Positions 29,078-37,891 of a stretch of DNA of 64,000 bases are shown in pieces; the stretch's first letter is position 1; each line of letters starts with the position of its first letter. The notes below the pieces were generated by a model. The model worked only from the letters and a program-made list of their open reading frames with translations, did no database searches and was not told the DNA's origin. Origin of the DNA: Hyalangium ruber (GTDB taxonomy: Bacteria > Myxococcota > Myxococcia > Myxococcales > Myxococcaceae); the NCBI RefSeq assembly GCF_034259325.1, contig NZ_JAXIVS010000004.1, forward strand, positions 620,001-684,000, given 5' to 3'. The position numbers and the translations under genes are program-made.

Positions 29078-29503
29078 TCACTTCTGAGGGGTGAACAAGG
29101 CAACCACCGCCGCATCCAGTCCTTCCGGGTCTAGCACGGTCACCCCCAACCCCTTCAGCCTCGCCACCCCGCGCACCGCCGGCACCTGCTTGCCCGGGGC
29201 CGCCGTGCTCACCCGCTCCAACGCCTCGATACCGTCTACGTCCGTGACCAAGAATCCCAGGTCTCGCCGCCCTCGGTCCAGCAGGAGCACGCGGGAAAAA
29301 GGAGTCTGGCCCTCCGGCAACCCCAGGAGCTGACGCATTTCCACCACTGTGACGACCCGACCCCGCAGGTTCATCACCCCGGAGATGGCCGTAGGGGCGC
29401 GCGGCACCCGGGTGAAGCGCGAAGGCGGCACCACCACCTCTCGGACCGCCGAGAGCGGCAGTCCGTAGCGCTCCTTCTCGACCCGGAAGATGACGTGCCG
29501 CAC
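29078..29503 (-). CDS. cheW: Chemotaxis coupling protein CheW
   Basis: The 141-aa CheW-fold protein has RVEKERYGLPLSAVREVVVP at the start, ISGVMNLRGRVVTVVEMRQL in the middle and RGVARLKGLGVTVLDPEGL near the end. It couples CheA to the MCP. It starts at GTG 29503, 9 bp after the MCP stop, and no strong Shine-Dalgarno is visible, so translation may depend on coupling. Confidence 0.87.
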   Translation of the reverse strand: MRHVIFRVEKERYGLPLSAVREVVVPPSRFTRVPRAPTAISGVMNLRGRVVTVVEMRQLLGLPEGQTPFSRVLLLDRGRRDLGFLVTDVDGIEALERVSTAAPGKQVPAVRGVARLKGLGVTVLDPEGLDAAVVALFTPQK

Positions 29504-29512
29504 GGGGGGGGC

Positions 29513-30865
29513 TCACTGGAGGCGGAAGCTGCGGACCACGCTCTGCAGCTCTTCGGAGGTGTTGGTCAGCTCGTTGGCCAGCATCGTCATCCGCGCCACG
29601 GCGCTGGTCTGCTCCTGGATGACCGTCTGGATGGCCTCGGTGGAGGTGGCGTTGTCCACCGCCACCTGCGAAATCTCCTGGATGGCCTTCACCATCTCCT
29701 CGCGGCCTTCCAGCTGCTCGCGGGCGCTCTCGGAGATGAGGTGCACCTTCTCGGCGCCCTTGCGCACGGTGTCGGTGATGGCGCCCATGGAGCGCACGAT
29801 GTTGGTCAGGTCCTCGCGGCCCTCGGACAGCTCCTCGATGCCCTCCTTCATGGCGGACACCACGGCGGTCGACTGACCGGAGATGTCGCGCGCCAGGCGG
29901 GAGATCTGCTCGGCGGAGCGGCCCGCGCTCTCGGCCAGCTTGCGCACCTCGTCGGCGACCACCGCGAAGCCGCGGCCGTACTCGCCCGCGCGCGCCGCCT
30001 CGATGGTGGCGTTGAGCGCCAGGAGGTTCGTCTGCTGCGCCACCTGGGTGATGGCGTCGACGATCTTCGAGATCTCCTGCGTCTTCTCACCGAAGGCGAA
30101 CACCTGCTGGCTCGCGGCCTCGATGCGGTTGAACACCTTCTTCACCTTCTCGCCGGCGAGCAGGGCCGCCTTCGAGCCGTCCTCGGCCGCGCTGCTCGTC
30201 TCCGCCACGGTGCGCGCCGCGTCCTCGGCGCTGGCCGCCGTGCGCTGGATGGAGCGGGCCATGGAGGTAATCACCGTGGAGGCCTTGCTCACCAGTTGGG
30301 ACTGGGCCTCGGCGCCGTCGGCGATCTTCTTCATCGACGAGCCCACTTCCTCCGTGGAGCCGTTGACGTTCTCCGCCGAGCGCTGCAGGTCGATGGCGGT
30401 GTCCGCCACGCTCTTGGCGGTGTCCTGAATCTTTCCCACCAGCTCGCGCAGGTTCTCCTGCATCCGGCCGATGGCGTTGGTCAGCTCATCGATTTCATCG
30501 CGCGGGGTGGAGGGCTCGGCGTCCACGGGCTTGGACAGGTCGCCCTGGGAGATCTCGAACGCGGAGCGCGACAGCACGCGCACGCGGTTCACCCGCGCCA
30601 GCAGCCTGGGCAGCGTGGCCGCCGCCGTCAGGGTGATGACGATGGCGACGGGCAGCTGCACCCGCAGGCGCACATCGAAGCGCTGCAGGATGATGAGCGC
30701 GCACGTCAGCGCCGCGCCGAGCAGCACGTAGCCGGTGAGGATCTTCCGCTGTAGCGAGAGGACCCGCTCGGTGCCGGTGGGCTCCACGGAGCGCAGAAGC
30801 CGCTGCACGGGCTCGCGGCGTGGGGTGAGGCCAGGAGTGAGTTCGTCGCGAAGGGGGCGGCGCAC
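29513..30865 (-). CDS. Methyl-accepting chemotaxis protein with minimal periplasmic loop (DifA-like)
   Basis: The 450-aa MCP has two closely spaced membrane segments (about 43-61 and 71-91) separated by only about ten residues, so there is no periplasmic sensor domain. A HAMP-like linker follows, then the long coiled-coil signalling domain. The hairpin tip [20 protein letters not shown] and the stretch after it ([20 protein letters not shown]) are textbook. It starts at GTG 30865 and heads the che operon. M. xanthus DifA is likewise nearly devoid of a periplasmic domain, which supports a Dif-like identity. The cluster has no CheR or CheB. Confidence 0.9.
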   Translation of the reverse strand: MRRPLRDELTPGLTPRREPVQRLLRSVEPTGTERVLSLQRKILTGYVLLGAALTCALIILQRFDVRLRVQLPVAIVITLTAAATLPRLLARVNRVRVLSRSAFEISQGDLSKPVDAEPSTPRDEIDELTNAIGRMQENLRELVGKIQDTAKSVADTAIDLQRSAENVNGSTEEVGSSMKKIADGAEAQSQLVSKASTVITSMARSIQRTAASAEDAARTVAETSSAAEDGSKAALLAGEKVKKVFNRIEAASQQVFAFGEKTQEISKIVDAITQVAQQTNLLALNATIEAARAGEYGRGFAVVADEVRKLAESAGRSAEQISRLARDISGQSTAVVSAMKEGIEELSEGREDLTNIVRSMGAITDTVRKGAEKVHLISESAREQLEGREEMVKAIQEISQVAVDNATSTEAIQTVIQEQTSAVARMTMLANELTNTSEELQSVVRSFRLQ

Positions 30866-30928
30866 GGTGGGCTGTTCCGGGGTTACGGCAGAAGCGTCCT
30901 GCGGGTTTAGCCTTGCCGTCCGGCAGGG

Positions 30929-31879
30929 TCAATCTACCCGCCCATTAGAACGGAAATGATCGAAGCCCGCTGGAGGGGCGATCAACCGTCCGTCGGGGTC
31001 GCGCAGTACCCGGCGGCGCTCTCGGGTGAGCCGGCCAATCCGGGTAACGCGCTGTGCCGCCCGAGCGCAGGCCCGCTCGAAGGCCTTCACCCGAGCGGGA
31101 GGCAGCGCCAGCAGCAGCTCGTAGTCCTCGCCTCCCGCCAGCGCCCCCTCGGGCCCCAGGGCCGCACGCACCGCGGGTGTGATGGGCAGGTGGGCAAGCT
31201 CCACCTCCGCGCCTACACCCGAGGCCTCGCAGAGGTGTCCCAGGTCCTGCGCCAGCCCATCGGAGATGTCCAAGGCGGCGGAGGCGAAGCGGGAGGCCAG
31301 GCGCCCCAGCGCCACCCGGGGAACGGGGCGACGCTGCCGGAGGACGGCGGGACCTCGGCGCTTGCCGGCCTGGAGCTGGTTCAGCCCCAGCCGCGCCTCT
31401 CCCAAGGTCCCGGACATATAAAGGAGGTCTCCCGGCCGGCCGCCCGAGCGTGTCAGCGGCGACCGCTGGAGCTCTCCGGCGGCGGTGACGGTGATGGAGA
31501 GCTCACGCGCGGAGGTGAAGTTGCCGCCCACGAGCGCGATGCGGTGCTCCCGCGCCAGCGTGCTCATGCCCCGCGCCAGCCGCAACAGCGCCCGCTCGGG
31601 GAAGTCCTTCGGCAGGGCCAGCGCGCACAGGAACCAGCGCGGCGTGGCGCCCATGGCGGCCAGGTCGGACAGGTTCACCGCCAGCGCCTTGTGGCCGATG
31701 TCCTCGGGAGAGAAGTGCGCGCGGGTGAAGTGGACGTCCTCCACCACCGCGTCCGTGGTGACGCACAGCGCGCCGCGCGAGGGCGCCAGCACCGCGCAGT
31801 CGTCTCCCGGGCCCAGCGGCACGCGCGCCCGGGGAAACTCCGCCAGGAACCGCTCGATGAGGGAGAACTCACCGCGCAT
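30929..31879 (-). CDS. thiL: Thiamine-monophosphate kinase ThiL
   Basis: The 316-aa enzyme phosphorylates thiamine monophosphate to thiamine pyrophosphate. N-terminal metal-binding acids sit in PLGPGDDCAVL and VTTDAVVEDVHF, followed by HKALAVNLSDLAAMGATP, RIALVGGNFTSA, and the C-terminal ALDISDGLAQDLGHL and GEDYELLL. All are characteristic of the AIR-synthase-fold ThiL family. It is the last gene after the histidine kinase (21-bp gap), an unusual partner for a vitamin gene. Confidence 0.93.
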   Translation of the reverse strand: MRGEFSLIERFLAEFPRARVPLGPGDDCAVLAPSRGALCVTTDAVVEDVHFTRAHFSPEDIGHKALAVNLSDLAAMGATPRWFLCALALPKDFPERALLRLARGMSTLAREHRIALVGGNFTSARELSITVTAAGELQRSPLTRSGGRPGDLLYMSGTLGEARLGLNQLQAGKRRGPAVLRQRRPVPRVALGRLASRFASAALDISDGLAQDLGHLCEASGVGAEVELAHLPITPAVRAALGPEGALAGGEDYELLLALPPARVKAFERACARAAQRVTRIGRLTRERRRVLRDPDGRLIAPPAGFDHFRSNGRVD

Positions 31880-31900
31880 GAGCGCCTCCAGGGCCCGGAC

Positions 31901-33301
31901 TCAGAAGCGGTCCGGCTCGGGCATGGGCGGCAGCACGTGGACCGCTCCATCTCCCGTCTGCGGCGGGCGCGCTGGCAGCACCACCGTGAAGCACGAGCCC
32001 TCGCCCGGCACGCTCGTGACGAGCACCTTGCCGCCGTGCCCCTCCACGAAGCGCTTCACGATGGCCAGCCCCAGCCCCACGCCTCCGAACTCCCGGGTGG
32101 AGCTGGAGTCCACCTGGTAGAAGCTCTGGAAGATGCGCTCGAAGTGGTCTTCCCGGATGCCGACGCCAGTGTCCTCGACGTCGATGCGGTAGCCCGTCGC
32201 CTCCAGCTCCGGCTGCGGCCCCACCTCGGAGACCCGGACGCGCACGCCGCCCTGCACGGTGAACTTCACCGCGTTGGCCAGCAGGTTCACCAGCACCTGC
32301 TGCAGCCGCCCCTTGTCCGCCAGCACCCGGGGCTGCCGGTGCTCGGGCAGCCGCACGTCCACGTTGAGCCCCTTGCGCTTGGCCTGGGGCGTCACGCTCG
32401 ACACCGCCGTCACGACGATCTCCGCCGCGTCCACCGGCGCGAAGGCCAGCCGCAGCTTGCCCGCGTCCAGCTGGCTGATGTCCAGGATGGAGGTGATGAG
32501 GTCCAACAGCGTGCGCCCCATCTCCGTGATGGACTGCACGCACTGGCGCTGCTCGGTGTTGAGCGGCCCGGTGAGCCCCTCGGACAGCAGCTCCGAGTAC
32601 GCGATGATGGAGGCCAGGGGCGTGCGCAGCTCGTGGCTCACGGTGCCCAGGAAGCTGGACTGCATCCGGTCCACCTCCCGCAGCCGCTTGTCGAGCACCG
32701 CCATGCGCGCGTCTCGCACCTCCAGCTCGCGGTGGATCTCCCCCGCCGACTCGAGCTGGATGCGGCTGGCGAGCCACGAGCGGTGCCCCGCCACCATCAG
32801 CCCCTCCACCACCCGGGAGAAGTACGCCACCGCCCGCGCCAGCGGCGAGGGGGCGGTACCCGCTCGCATCAGGTCCAGGCGTTCCCAGGGCAAGGCCGCC
32901 TGCTCCTCGGGCGTGAGAGGACCGAAGAGCACGCGCCCCAGCTCGGCCCCCTCCCAGCGCACCGGCAGCACCAGGTAGCGCGGGCCCGAGGGACAGGAGA
33001 GCACCGCCAGCGTGGCGCCCGCGCCCAGCGGCGCCCGGGCCGCGCACTGCTCGGCCCCGGAAGCCCCCGAGGTGGCGTGGGCACAGAAGGCCCCGGAGGG
33101 CCCCTCGGCGCCCGTCACACGCGTGCCCCGCAGGTCCAGCACCTGCGCGCCCGCGCCATGCAGGGTGACGAAGCCCTTCACCACCTCTTCGAAGGAGTGC
33201 TGATCAAACAGCTCCGCCAGCGGCGGCTCGCGCAGCAGGAGGGAGTCCGGGCGAGGAGGCGGCGGGGCCCCCCAGGGGGAATGTCCCTGATCTCCATTCA
33301 T
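31901..33301 (-). CDS. Sensor histidine kinase with PocR-like N-terminal domain
   Basis: The 466-aa kinase begins at the ATG at 33301, overlapping the GTPase stop (ATGA). Residues about 25-165 resemble a PocR-type ligand domain with spaced cysteines (AFCAHATS, AEQCAAR, VLSCPSG), possibly a redox or metal site. HisKA has FLGTVSHELRTPLASI with His223. The HATPase domain shows NLLANAVKFT, DVEDTGVGIRE and GVGLGLAIVK. No membrane segment is present. Coupling to an MglA-like GTPase suggests control of polarity or motility, but no response regulator is in the operon. Confidence 0.86.
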   Translation of the reverse strand: MNGDQGHSPWGAPPPPRPDSLLLREPPLAELFDQHSFEEVVKGFVTLHGAGAQVLDLRGTRVTGAEGPSGAFCAHATSGASGAEQCAARAPLGAGATLAVLSCPSGPRYLVLPVRWEGAELGRVLFGPLTPEEQAALPWERLDLMRAGTAPSPLARAVAYFSRVVEGLMVAGHRSWLASRIQLESAGEIHRELEVRDARMAVLDKRLREVDRMQSSFLGTVSHELRTPLASIIAYSELLSEGLTGPLNTEQRQCVQSITEMGRTLLDLITSILDISQLDAGKLRLAFAPVDAAEIVVTAVSSVTPQAKRKGLNVDVRLPEHRQPRVLADKGRLQQVLVNLLANAVKFTVQGGVRVRVSEVGPQPELEATGYRIDVEDTGVGIREDHFERIFQSFYQVDSSSTREFGGVGLGLAIVKRFVEGHGGKVLVTSVPGEGSCFTVVLPARPPQTGDGAVHVLPPMPEPDRF

Positions 33302-34011
33302 CCCTCACCACCTTGGGAGGCACCTTCGGCCTCGTAACGCCCCGCCAGCTTCGTGCCCGCGAGGTTCATGTGACGGAAGATCCGGCCCAGGAACTCCTCT
33401 TCCCCCAGGCCAATGTTGCGCGCCAGCCGGGTGTCCGCGTCAAGCCGTACCCAAGCCGACTGCATCAGCTCGTGGAACGTCTCGCACACCCCTTCACCCC
33501 GCAGGGCCACCGCCCCCACCACCGGCTCCCGGCCCCGCTGGCGCACCCGCTCCAGCTCCTCATCCGTCCGGGTGTCGGGCAAGTCCCGCTTGTTGAACTG
33601 GATGACCACGGGCACCCGGTCCGGATCCAACCCGTTCTCCCGCATGTCCTCGCGCAGGCTGTGCCAGTACCGGTTGTTCTCCTCGGTGGCGCTGCGGCGG
33701 CTGTCGGCGACGAAGGCCACCGCGTCGGCCGAGCGCAGGACGATGCGGCGCGTCGCGACATGCACCACCTGCCCGGGCACCGTGAGCAGCTTCACCTTCA
33801 CGTTGTACCCGTTGGAGGAGGAGAAGAAGACGGGCAGCACGTCGAAGAAAAGCGTGCGGTCGTCCCGGGTCTCCACGGACAGCAGCCGACCACGCACCTC
33901 GGGCCGCGCGCGGGCATAGAGCTGGCGCAGGTTGGTTGTCTTCCCACTGAGCCCAGGCCCGTAGTAGACGATCTTCAGTGTGAGCTCGCGCTGGGCGTGG
34001 TTGAGTTGCAA
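33298..34011 (-). CDS. MglA-family Ras-like GTPase
   Basis: The 237-aa protein matches the bacterial MglA family. P-loop YYGPGLSGKTTNLRQLY, DRTLFFDVLP, the G3 region TVPGQVVHVATRR (Pro-Gly-Gln in place of the usual DxxG Asp, as in MglA), VAFVADS and the G4 motif FNKRDLP are all present. It is longer than MglA (about 195 aa), with a C-terminal extension after residue 195. The start is TTG at 34011 with a poor ribosome site, so the exact N-terminus is uncertain. It is first in the GTPase-histidine kinase-thiL operon. It is a paralogue, not MglA itself, because no mglB precedes it. Confidence 0.83.
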   Translation of the reverse strand: MQLNHAQRELTLKIVYYGPGLSGKTTNLRQLYARARPEVRGRLLSVETRDDRTLFFDVLPVFFSSSNGYNVKVKLLTVPGQVVHVATRRIVLRSADAVAFVADSRRSATEENNRYWHSLREDMRENGLDPDRVPVVIQFNKRDLPDTRTDEELERVRQRGREPVVGAVALRGEGVCETFHELMQSAWVRLDADTRLARNIGLGEEEFLGRIFRHMNLAGTKLAGRYEAEGASQGGEG

Positions 34012-34277
34012 GGGCGGGGATCGGGCGAGCAGAAGAGCAGGGATGTCACCTCCCCCGCCACGGCTCCCCGTTTCTTATATGAGGGTGTCCGCCAATGAAA
34101 AGCCGTCTGGGGCGCTCTTAGGGGGAGCAGGCGTGGTGCTTGGAATGCCAGGCGCCGGTGTGCAGTTTGCTTGAGTCCGGCTCCTCATGACAGCTGAGGG
34201 GAAATGTGCGCGGAAACACTCCGTGCATGGCTACCGGTCAAACGGTTAGGATCGCAGCGCGACGGAGGAGCAAGGCG

Positions 34278-34814
34278 ATGACGATGAAGCAGGTGGACCC
34301 CGGCGTCGAGGCCGGTACGGTGCCGGTGCTGGAGCCCAACAGCCTGCCCAATGACTTGGTCTCGGCGTTGAAGATGGCGCAGCCGAGTGACGAGGACATG
34401 GGTACGGTGGCGGCCCTGCGCGCCAGCTCCGATCCCTGGAAGAGCCGGGGCGAGACGCAGGAGGAGAGCCTGCAGGCGCTCACCCAGCTGCGCCCCTACA
34501 TCCAGGTGGCGAAGCTGCAGAGCCAGGTGGTGGGCTACGTGACGGTGGAGCGCGACGGCCCGGTTCCGGGCGCGGCGTACATGCGCAACATCGTCGTGCG
34601 GCCGGACCTGCGCAAGCGCGGCCTGGGCATGGTGTTGCTCAACCACGCCGTCAACACGGCGCGCGACATGTACCGCAAGACGATCGCGCTCCGCGTGGAT
34701 CCGGCCAACGGGCCGGCGGTGAGCTTCTACCGCAAGGCGGGCTTCACCACCGTGGCGACGGTGGTGTCCAAGAAGTCCGGCAAGCTGCGCCTGTTGATGT
34801 CCCGCGAGCTGTAG
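34278..34814 (+). CDS. GNAT family N-acetyltransferase
   Basis: The 178-aa protein starts at the ATG at 34278, with GGAGGAG (34264-34270) at 7-nt spacing. The acetyl-CoA-binding motif A is clear: MRNIVVRPDLRKRGLGMVLL. Motif B is VSFYRKAGF. About 65 N-terminal residues precede the core. The substrate is unknown. It stands alone, divergent from the GTPase operon across 266 bp, and is followed by a strong hairpin terminator. Confidence 0.85.
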   Translation: MTMKQVDPGVEAGTVPVLEPNSLPNDLVSALKMAQPSDEDMGTVAALRASSDPWKSRGETQEESLQALTQLRPYIQVAKLQSQVVGYVTVERDGPVPGAAYMRNIVVRPDLRKRGLGMVLLNHAVNTARDMYRKTIALRVDPANGPAVSFYRKAGFTTVATVVSKKSGKLRLLMSREL

Positions 34815-34831
34815 TCCCCGGCTTGCGCCCC

Positions 34832-34864
34832 GGCGGGAGGAGAGCGCTGTCCTCCCGCCCTTTG
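34832..34864 (+). terminator. Rho-independent terminator after the GNAT gene
   Basis: GGCGGGAGGA (34832-34841) and TCCTCCCGCC (34850-34859) form a perfect 10-bp stem with an 8-nt loop, followed by CTTTG. It lies 17 bp after the GNAT stop at 34814. The T-run is short. Confidence 0.65.
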
Positions 34865-34905
34865 CCCCGAGGTGGCCCCACCGGTCGCCAGGGAGAGTCT
34901 CCACC

Positions 34906-35823
34906 ATGAAAACCTCTGCCGAGCACCTGCTGGCCGGCCCCTGGGGGCTGCCCGGGAACCTCGATGCGGAGCTGGCCCGCGCGCTGGAGCAGGAGGACTA
35001 CGGCACCGCGCTGGCCCTGCTGCGAGACGCGCTGCCCGCCTCACCCGAGCCCCGGTTGCTGGTGCTGCTGGCCTTCGTGCGATTCCAGGATGCGCAGGAG
35101 GTGATGGTCACGGAGCTGCTGCCCGCGTGCCAGGAGGCGCTCGGGTTGCTGGAGCGCGCCGCCGAGGCGGGCCTGCCGTGGGACGTGGTGGCCCCGCTGC
35201 GCGAGGAGGTGGAGCGCGTGCTGGCGGAGGAGACGGCTCATGAGCTGAAAGCCGAGCGCATGACGCCCGAGCTGGCGCGGAGCGCGCCCCTGGAGCAGGT
35301 GCTCGAGGCCGCCAGCCGCCTGCGCGCCGCGAACCCCGCTCGCGCCGCCGAGCTCTTCCTCGTGGCCGCGAGCCGGGACACTCCCGAGCGCGCCCCCATC
35401 CACCGCACCGACGCGGGCATTGCCCTGCACCAGGCCGGCCGCTTCGAGGAGGCACGCCCGCTGCTGGAGGCCGCCCTGGGGCTCGACTGGGCCTCCTCGG
35501 CGCTCTGGCCGGAGCGCCTCCACGTGGACTGGGCCGCCACGCTTCTGTTGGAGCAGGCCCACGCCGCGGGCAACACCGCGGCCTTCGAGTCCCTCTGGGA
35601 CCGAGCGCTCATCCTGAGCCGCCAGCTCCAGCACCCCTTCCCCTCCAACTGGCTCAACCAGGAGCGCCTGCTCGCGCTGCTGATTGATCGCGGGGATGGC
35701 GCCCGCGCCGCCCATGTGGCCACCCGCATCGAAGCCAGCCGGGACTACCTGCCCCGGGCCCTGGCCGCCCAGGTCACACAGGCACGCACCCTGGCCCGAC
35801 AACAGTCACAGCCAGTGTCCTGA
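34906..35823 (+). CDS. Helical-repeat (TPR-like) protein of unknown function
   Basis: The 305-aa protein is almost entirely alpha-helical and Ala/Leu/Glu-rich. Helix pairs resemble tetratricopeptide or Sel1-like repeats, for example ALEQEDYGTALALLRDALP, AGIALHQAGRFEEARPLLEA and LALLIDRGDGARAAHVATR. It has no signal peptide or membrane segment. It is probably a cytoplasmic scaffold. It precedes the PilT-like pair by 78 bp, but a terminator-like element lies between, so cotranscription is doubtful. Confidence 0.68.
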   Translation: MKTSAEHLLAGPWGLPGNLDAELARALEQEDYGTALALLRDALPASPEPRLLVLLAFVRFQDAQEVMVTELLPACQEALGLLERAAEAGLPWDVVAPLREEVERVLAEETAHELKAERMTPELARSAPLEQVLEAASRLRAANPARAAELFLVAASRDTPERAPIHRTDAGIALHQAGRFEEARPLLEAALGLDWASSALWPERLHVDWAATLLLEQAHAAGNTAAFESLWDRALILSRQLQHPFPSNWLNQERLLALLIDRGDGARAAHVATRIEASRDYLPRALAAQVTQARTLARQQSQPVS

Positions 35824-35832
35824 CGGCGTTTT

Positions 35833-35874
35833 ACAGGGTATGGATTATCATTCTGTGCCTGTTTTCCCTTTTTT
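35833..35874 (+). terminator. Possible terminator before the PilT-like genes
   Basis: ACAGG (35833-35837) can pair with CCTGT (35858-35862) across a 20-nt AT-rich loop, followed by a run rich in T (TTTCCCTTTTTT). The stem is short, but the T-tract is the best in the window. The AT-rich stretch could instead contain the promoter of the PilT-like operon. Confidence 0.35.
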
Positions 35875-35901
35875 GAACCCCGAGCAGACGCGGGTCCCTT
35901 C

Positions 35902-37881
35902 ATGAAGCCCATCGCGGAACTGCTGCGCTACCTGTCGCACCCGGACATCACCGAGATCGCCCTGACGACGGGGCGATGCACGATGATCAAGAGCCTCAAC
36001 GGCTACGAGCCGGTGGATGGCGCCGTGCTGACCGATGAGGAGCTGAACCGAACGCTGCTCACCATGGTGGGGCCGGCGCGCACGGCCGCCGTGTCGGAGA
36101 AGCCCATCAAGTGGGCGGTGCGTGCCGAGGGTGTGGCCACGCTGGCCGTCATCGCCGTGCGCCGGGGAGAGGGCCTCAGCCTGCGCCTGCTGCGCTCGGG
36201 GGAGACGTCCACGCCCACGGTGTCCCCGCGCTCGGCGGAGGGAGAGTCGCGACTGGCGGAGACGACGCCCGCGCCCGGCTCCACGGTGGGGGCCGACACC
36301 TCGCTGCCCGCCGAGGCCGCCGAGGCTCGCCCCTTGGTGCCCGCTTCGATTGCCCCCGTGATTCCGCCCCTGCGCCCGTCCGAGACCAACCTGCGGGTGA
36401 TCAAGGCGACGGCGATGTTCGGGCAGTCGCAGGTACACACTTCGGCTCCCGTCCCTCCTCCGCCTCCCGCGGCGCGCATCGAGACCGCGCCAGCCCCGGC
36501 CGCCCGGCCACCGCCTCCGCCTCCGCCGCTCGCCGCTCGCATCGAGGCCGTGCCCGCACCTGCCCCGGCGGTCCGTCCACCGCCTCCGCCACCCGCCGCC
36601 CGCATCGAGGCCGTACCCGCTCCGGAGGCTCGCCCCGCTCCGCCGCCTCCGCCGCCCGCTGCCCGCACCGAGGCCGCGCCCGCCCCCGAGGCACGCCCCG
36701 TTCCGCCACGCGCGAGACCGGACTTCTGGAGGGATCTGCCCGCGCTGCTGGAAGAGGCCCGACGCCTGGGCGCGAGCGACCTGCACGTGGTGGCGGAGCG
36801 GCCCGCGCTGTTCCGCGTGGCGGGCGAGCTGAAGTCCGACGGTGAGGTGCTCTCCGCCGAGAAGGTGGAGTCGTGGCTGCTGGCGCAGGTACCCGCGAGG
36901 CTGCGGCCGGTGCTGGAGCGCGAGGGCAGCTGCGACTTCGCGCTGGAGACCGAGGCCCACGGCCGCTTCCGGGTAAACGTGAGCCGTCAGCGCACCGGGC
37001 TCAAGGGCTCGTTCCGAGTCCTCGCCCGGGAGCTTCCCGCGCTGGAGTCGCTCGGGCTGCCGCCGGAGCTTGCCCAGGCGACGCGCCACGCCCAGGGCCT
37101 CGTGCTCCTCACGAGCCCCGCCGGCCACGGCAAGACGAGCACGGTGGCGGCGCTGGTGGACCTGCTCAACCGCGAGACGAAGCGCCACGTGCTCACGCTG
37201 GAAGAGCCAGTGGAGTACGTCCACCCGCGCAAGAAGGCGCTGGTGAGCCAGCGCGAGGTGGGCACGCACACCCGCTCCCTGGCCACCGCGCTTCGCGGCG
37301 CGCTGCGCGAGGATCCGGATGTCCTCGTCGTGGGCGAGCTGCGCGACCTGGAGACGGCGCGCGTGGCGCTGGCGGCGGTCGAGCGAGGGCACCTGCTCCT
37401 CAGCACGATGAACGCGCCGAACGCGGCGGTGGCCCTCACCCGGCTCATCGAGCTGTTCCCGCCGGCGGAGCAGGCGCAGGTACGGCTCACGCTGGCCTCC
37501 CACCTGCGGCTCATCGTCAGCCAGCGGCTGCTGCCGCGCGCGGATGGGGCGGGGGTGGTGGCGGCCACCGAGGTGCTGCCGGGTTCGGCGGCGCTGGGTC
37601 AGCTCCTGCGCGACACCTCTCAGTCCCTTCCCGCCTCGCTCCAGCAGCGTGCCAAGGGCTTGGGCCTGAGCCGCCTGGACGATTCGCTGGCGAACCTGGT
37701 GCGCGCGGGGAAGGCGACGCTGGAGGTCGCCCAGAGCTTCTCCGAGTCCCCCGAGGCGTTGGAGGCCGCGGTGACGGGCAAGGGGCCTGGACCTGGAGCG
37801 CCACCGCTGAGTCCCGAGCCCGGGACGAACGGGCAGGGGGTGAGCAAGGTCGGCTCGTTGCTGGGCCGCCGGAGCGCGTGA
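35902..37881 (+). CDS. PilT-like type IV pilus retraction ATPase with extra N-terminal domain and proline-rich linker
   Basis: The 659-aa protein is nearly twice PilT length. Residues 1-95 look like a stand-alone copy of the PilT N-terminal PAS-like domain (HPDITEIALTTGRCTMIKSL). Residues about 110-275 are a Pro/Ala/Glu-rich linker with repeated PPPPPAARIEAVPAP units. The PilT module (about 275-620) has LGASDLHVV, P-loop SPAGHGKTST with Lys411, EEPVEYVH, and Walker B with intact VVGELRDLETAR. It lies 10 bp upstream of a second PilT-like gene. It may drive or regulate pilus retraction; the P-loop opens with Ser rather than Gly. Confidence 0.83.
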   Translation: MKPIAELLRYLSHPDITEIALTTGRCTMIKSLNGYEPVDGAVLTDEELNRTLLTMVGPARTAAVSEKPIKWAVRAEGVATLAVIAVRRGEGLSLRLLRSGETSTPTVSPRSAEGESRLAETTPAPGSTVGADTSLPAEAAEARPLVPASIAPVIPPLRPSETNLRVIKATAMFGQSQVHTSAPVPPPPPAARIETAPAPAARPPPPPPPLAARIEAVPAPAPAVRPPPPPPAARIEAVPAPEARPAPPPPPPAARTEAAPAPEARPVPPRARPDFWRDLPALLEEARRLGASDLHVVAERPALFRVAGELKSDGEVLSAEKVESWLLAQVPARLRPVLEREGSCDFALETEAHGRFRVNVSRQRTGLKGSFRVLARELPALESLGLPPELAQATRHAQGLVLLTSPAGHGKTSTVAALVDLLNRETKRHVLTLEEPVEYVHPRKKALVSQREVGTHTRSLATALRGALREDPDVLVVGELRDLETARVALAAVERGHLLLSTMNAPNAAVALTRLIELFPPAEQAQVRLTLASHLRLIVSQRLLPRADGAGVVAATEVLPGSAALGQLLRDTSQSLPASLQQRAKGLGLSRLDDSLANLVRAGKATLEVAQSFSESPEALEAAVTGKGPGPGAPPLSPEPGTNGQGVSKVGSLLGRRSA

Positions 37882-37891
37882 GAGGAGCGCC

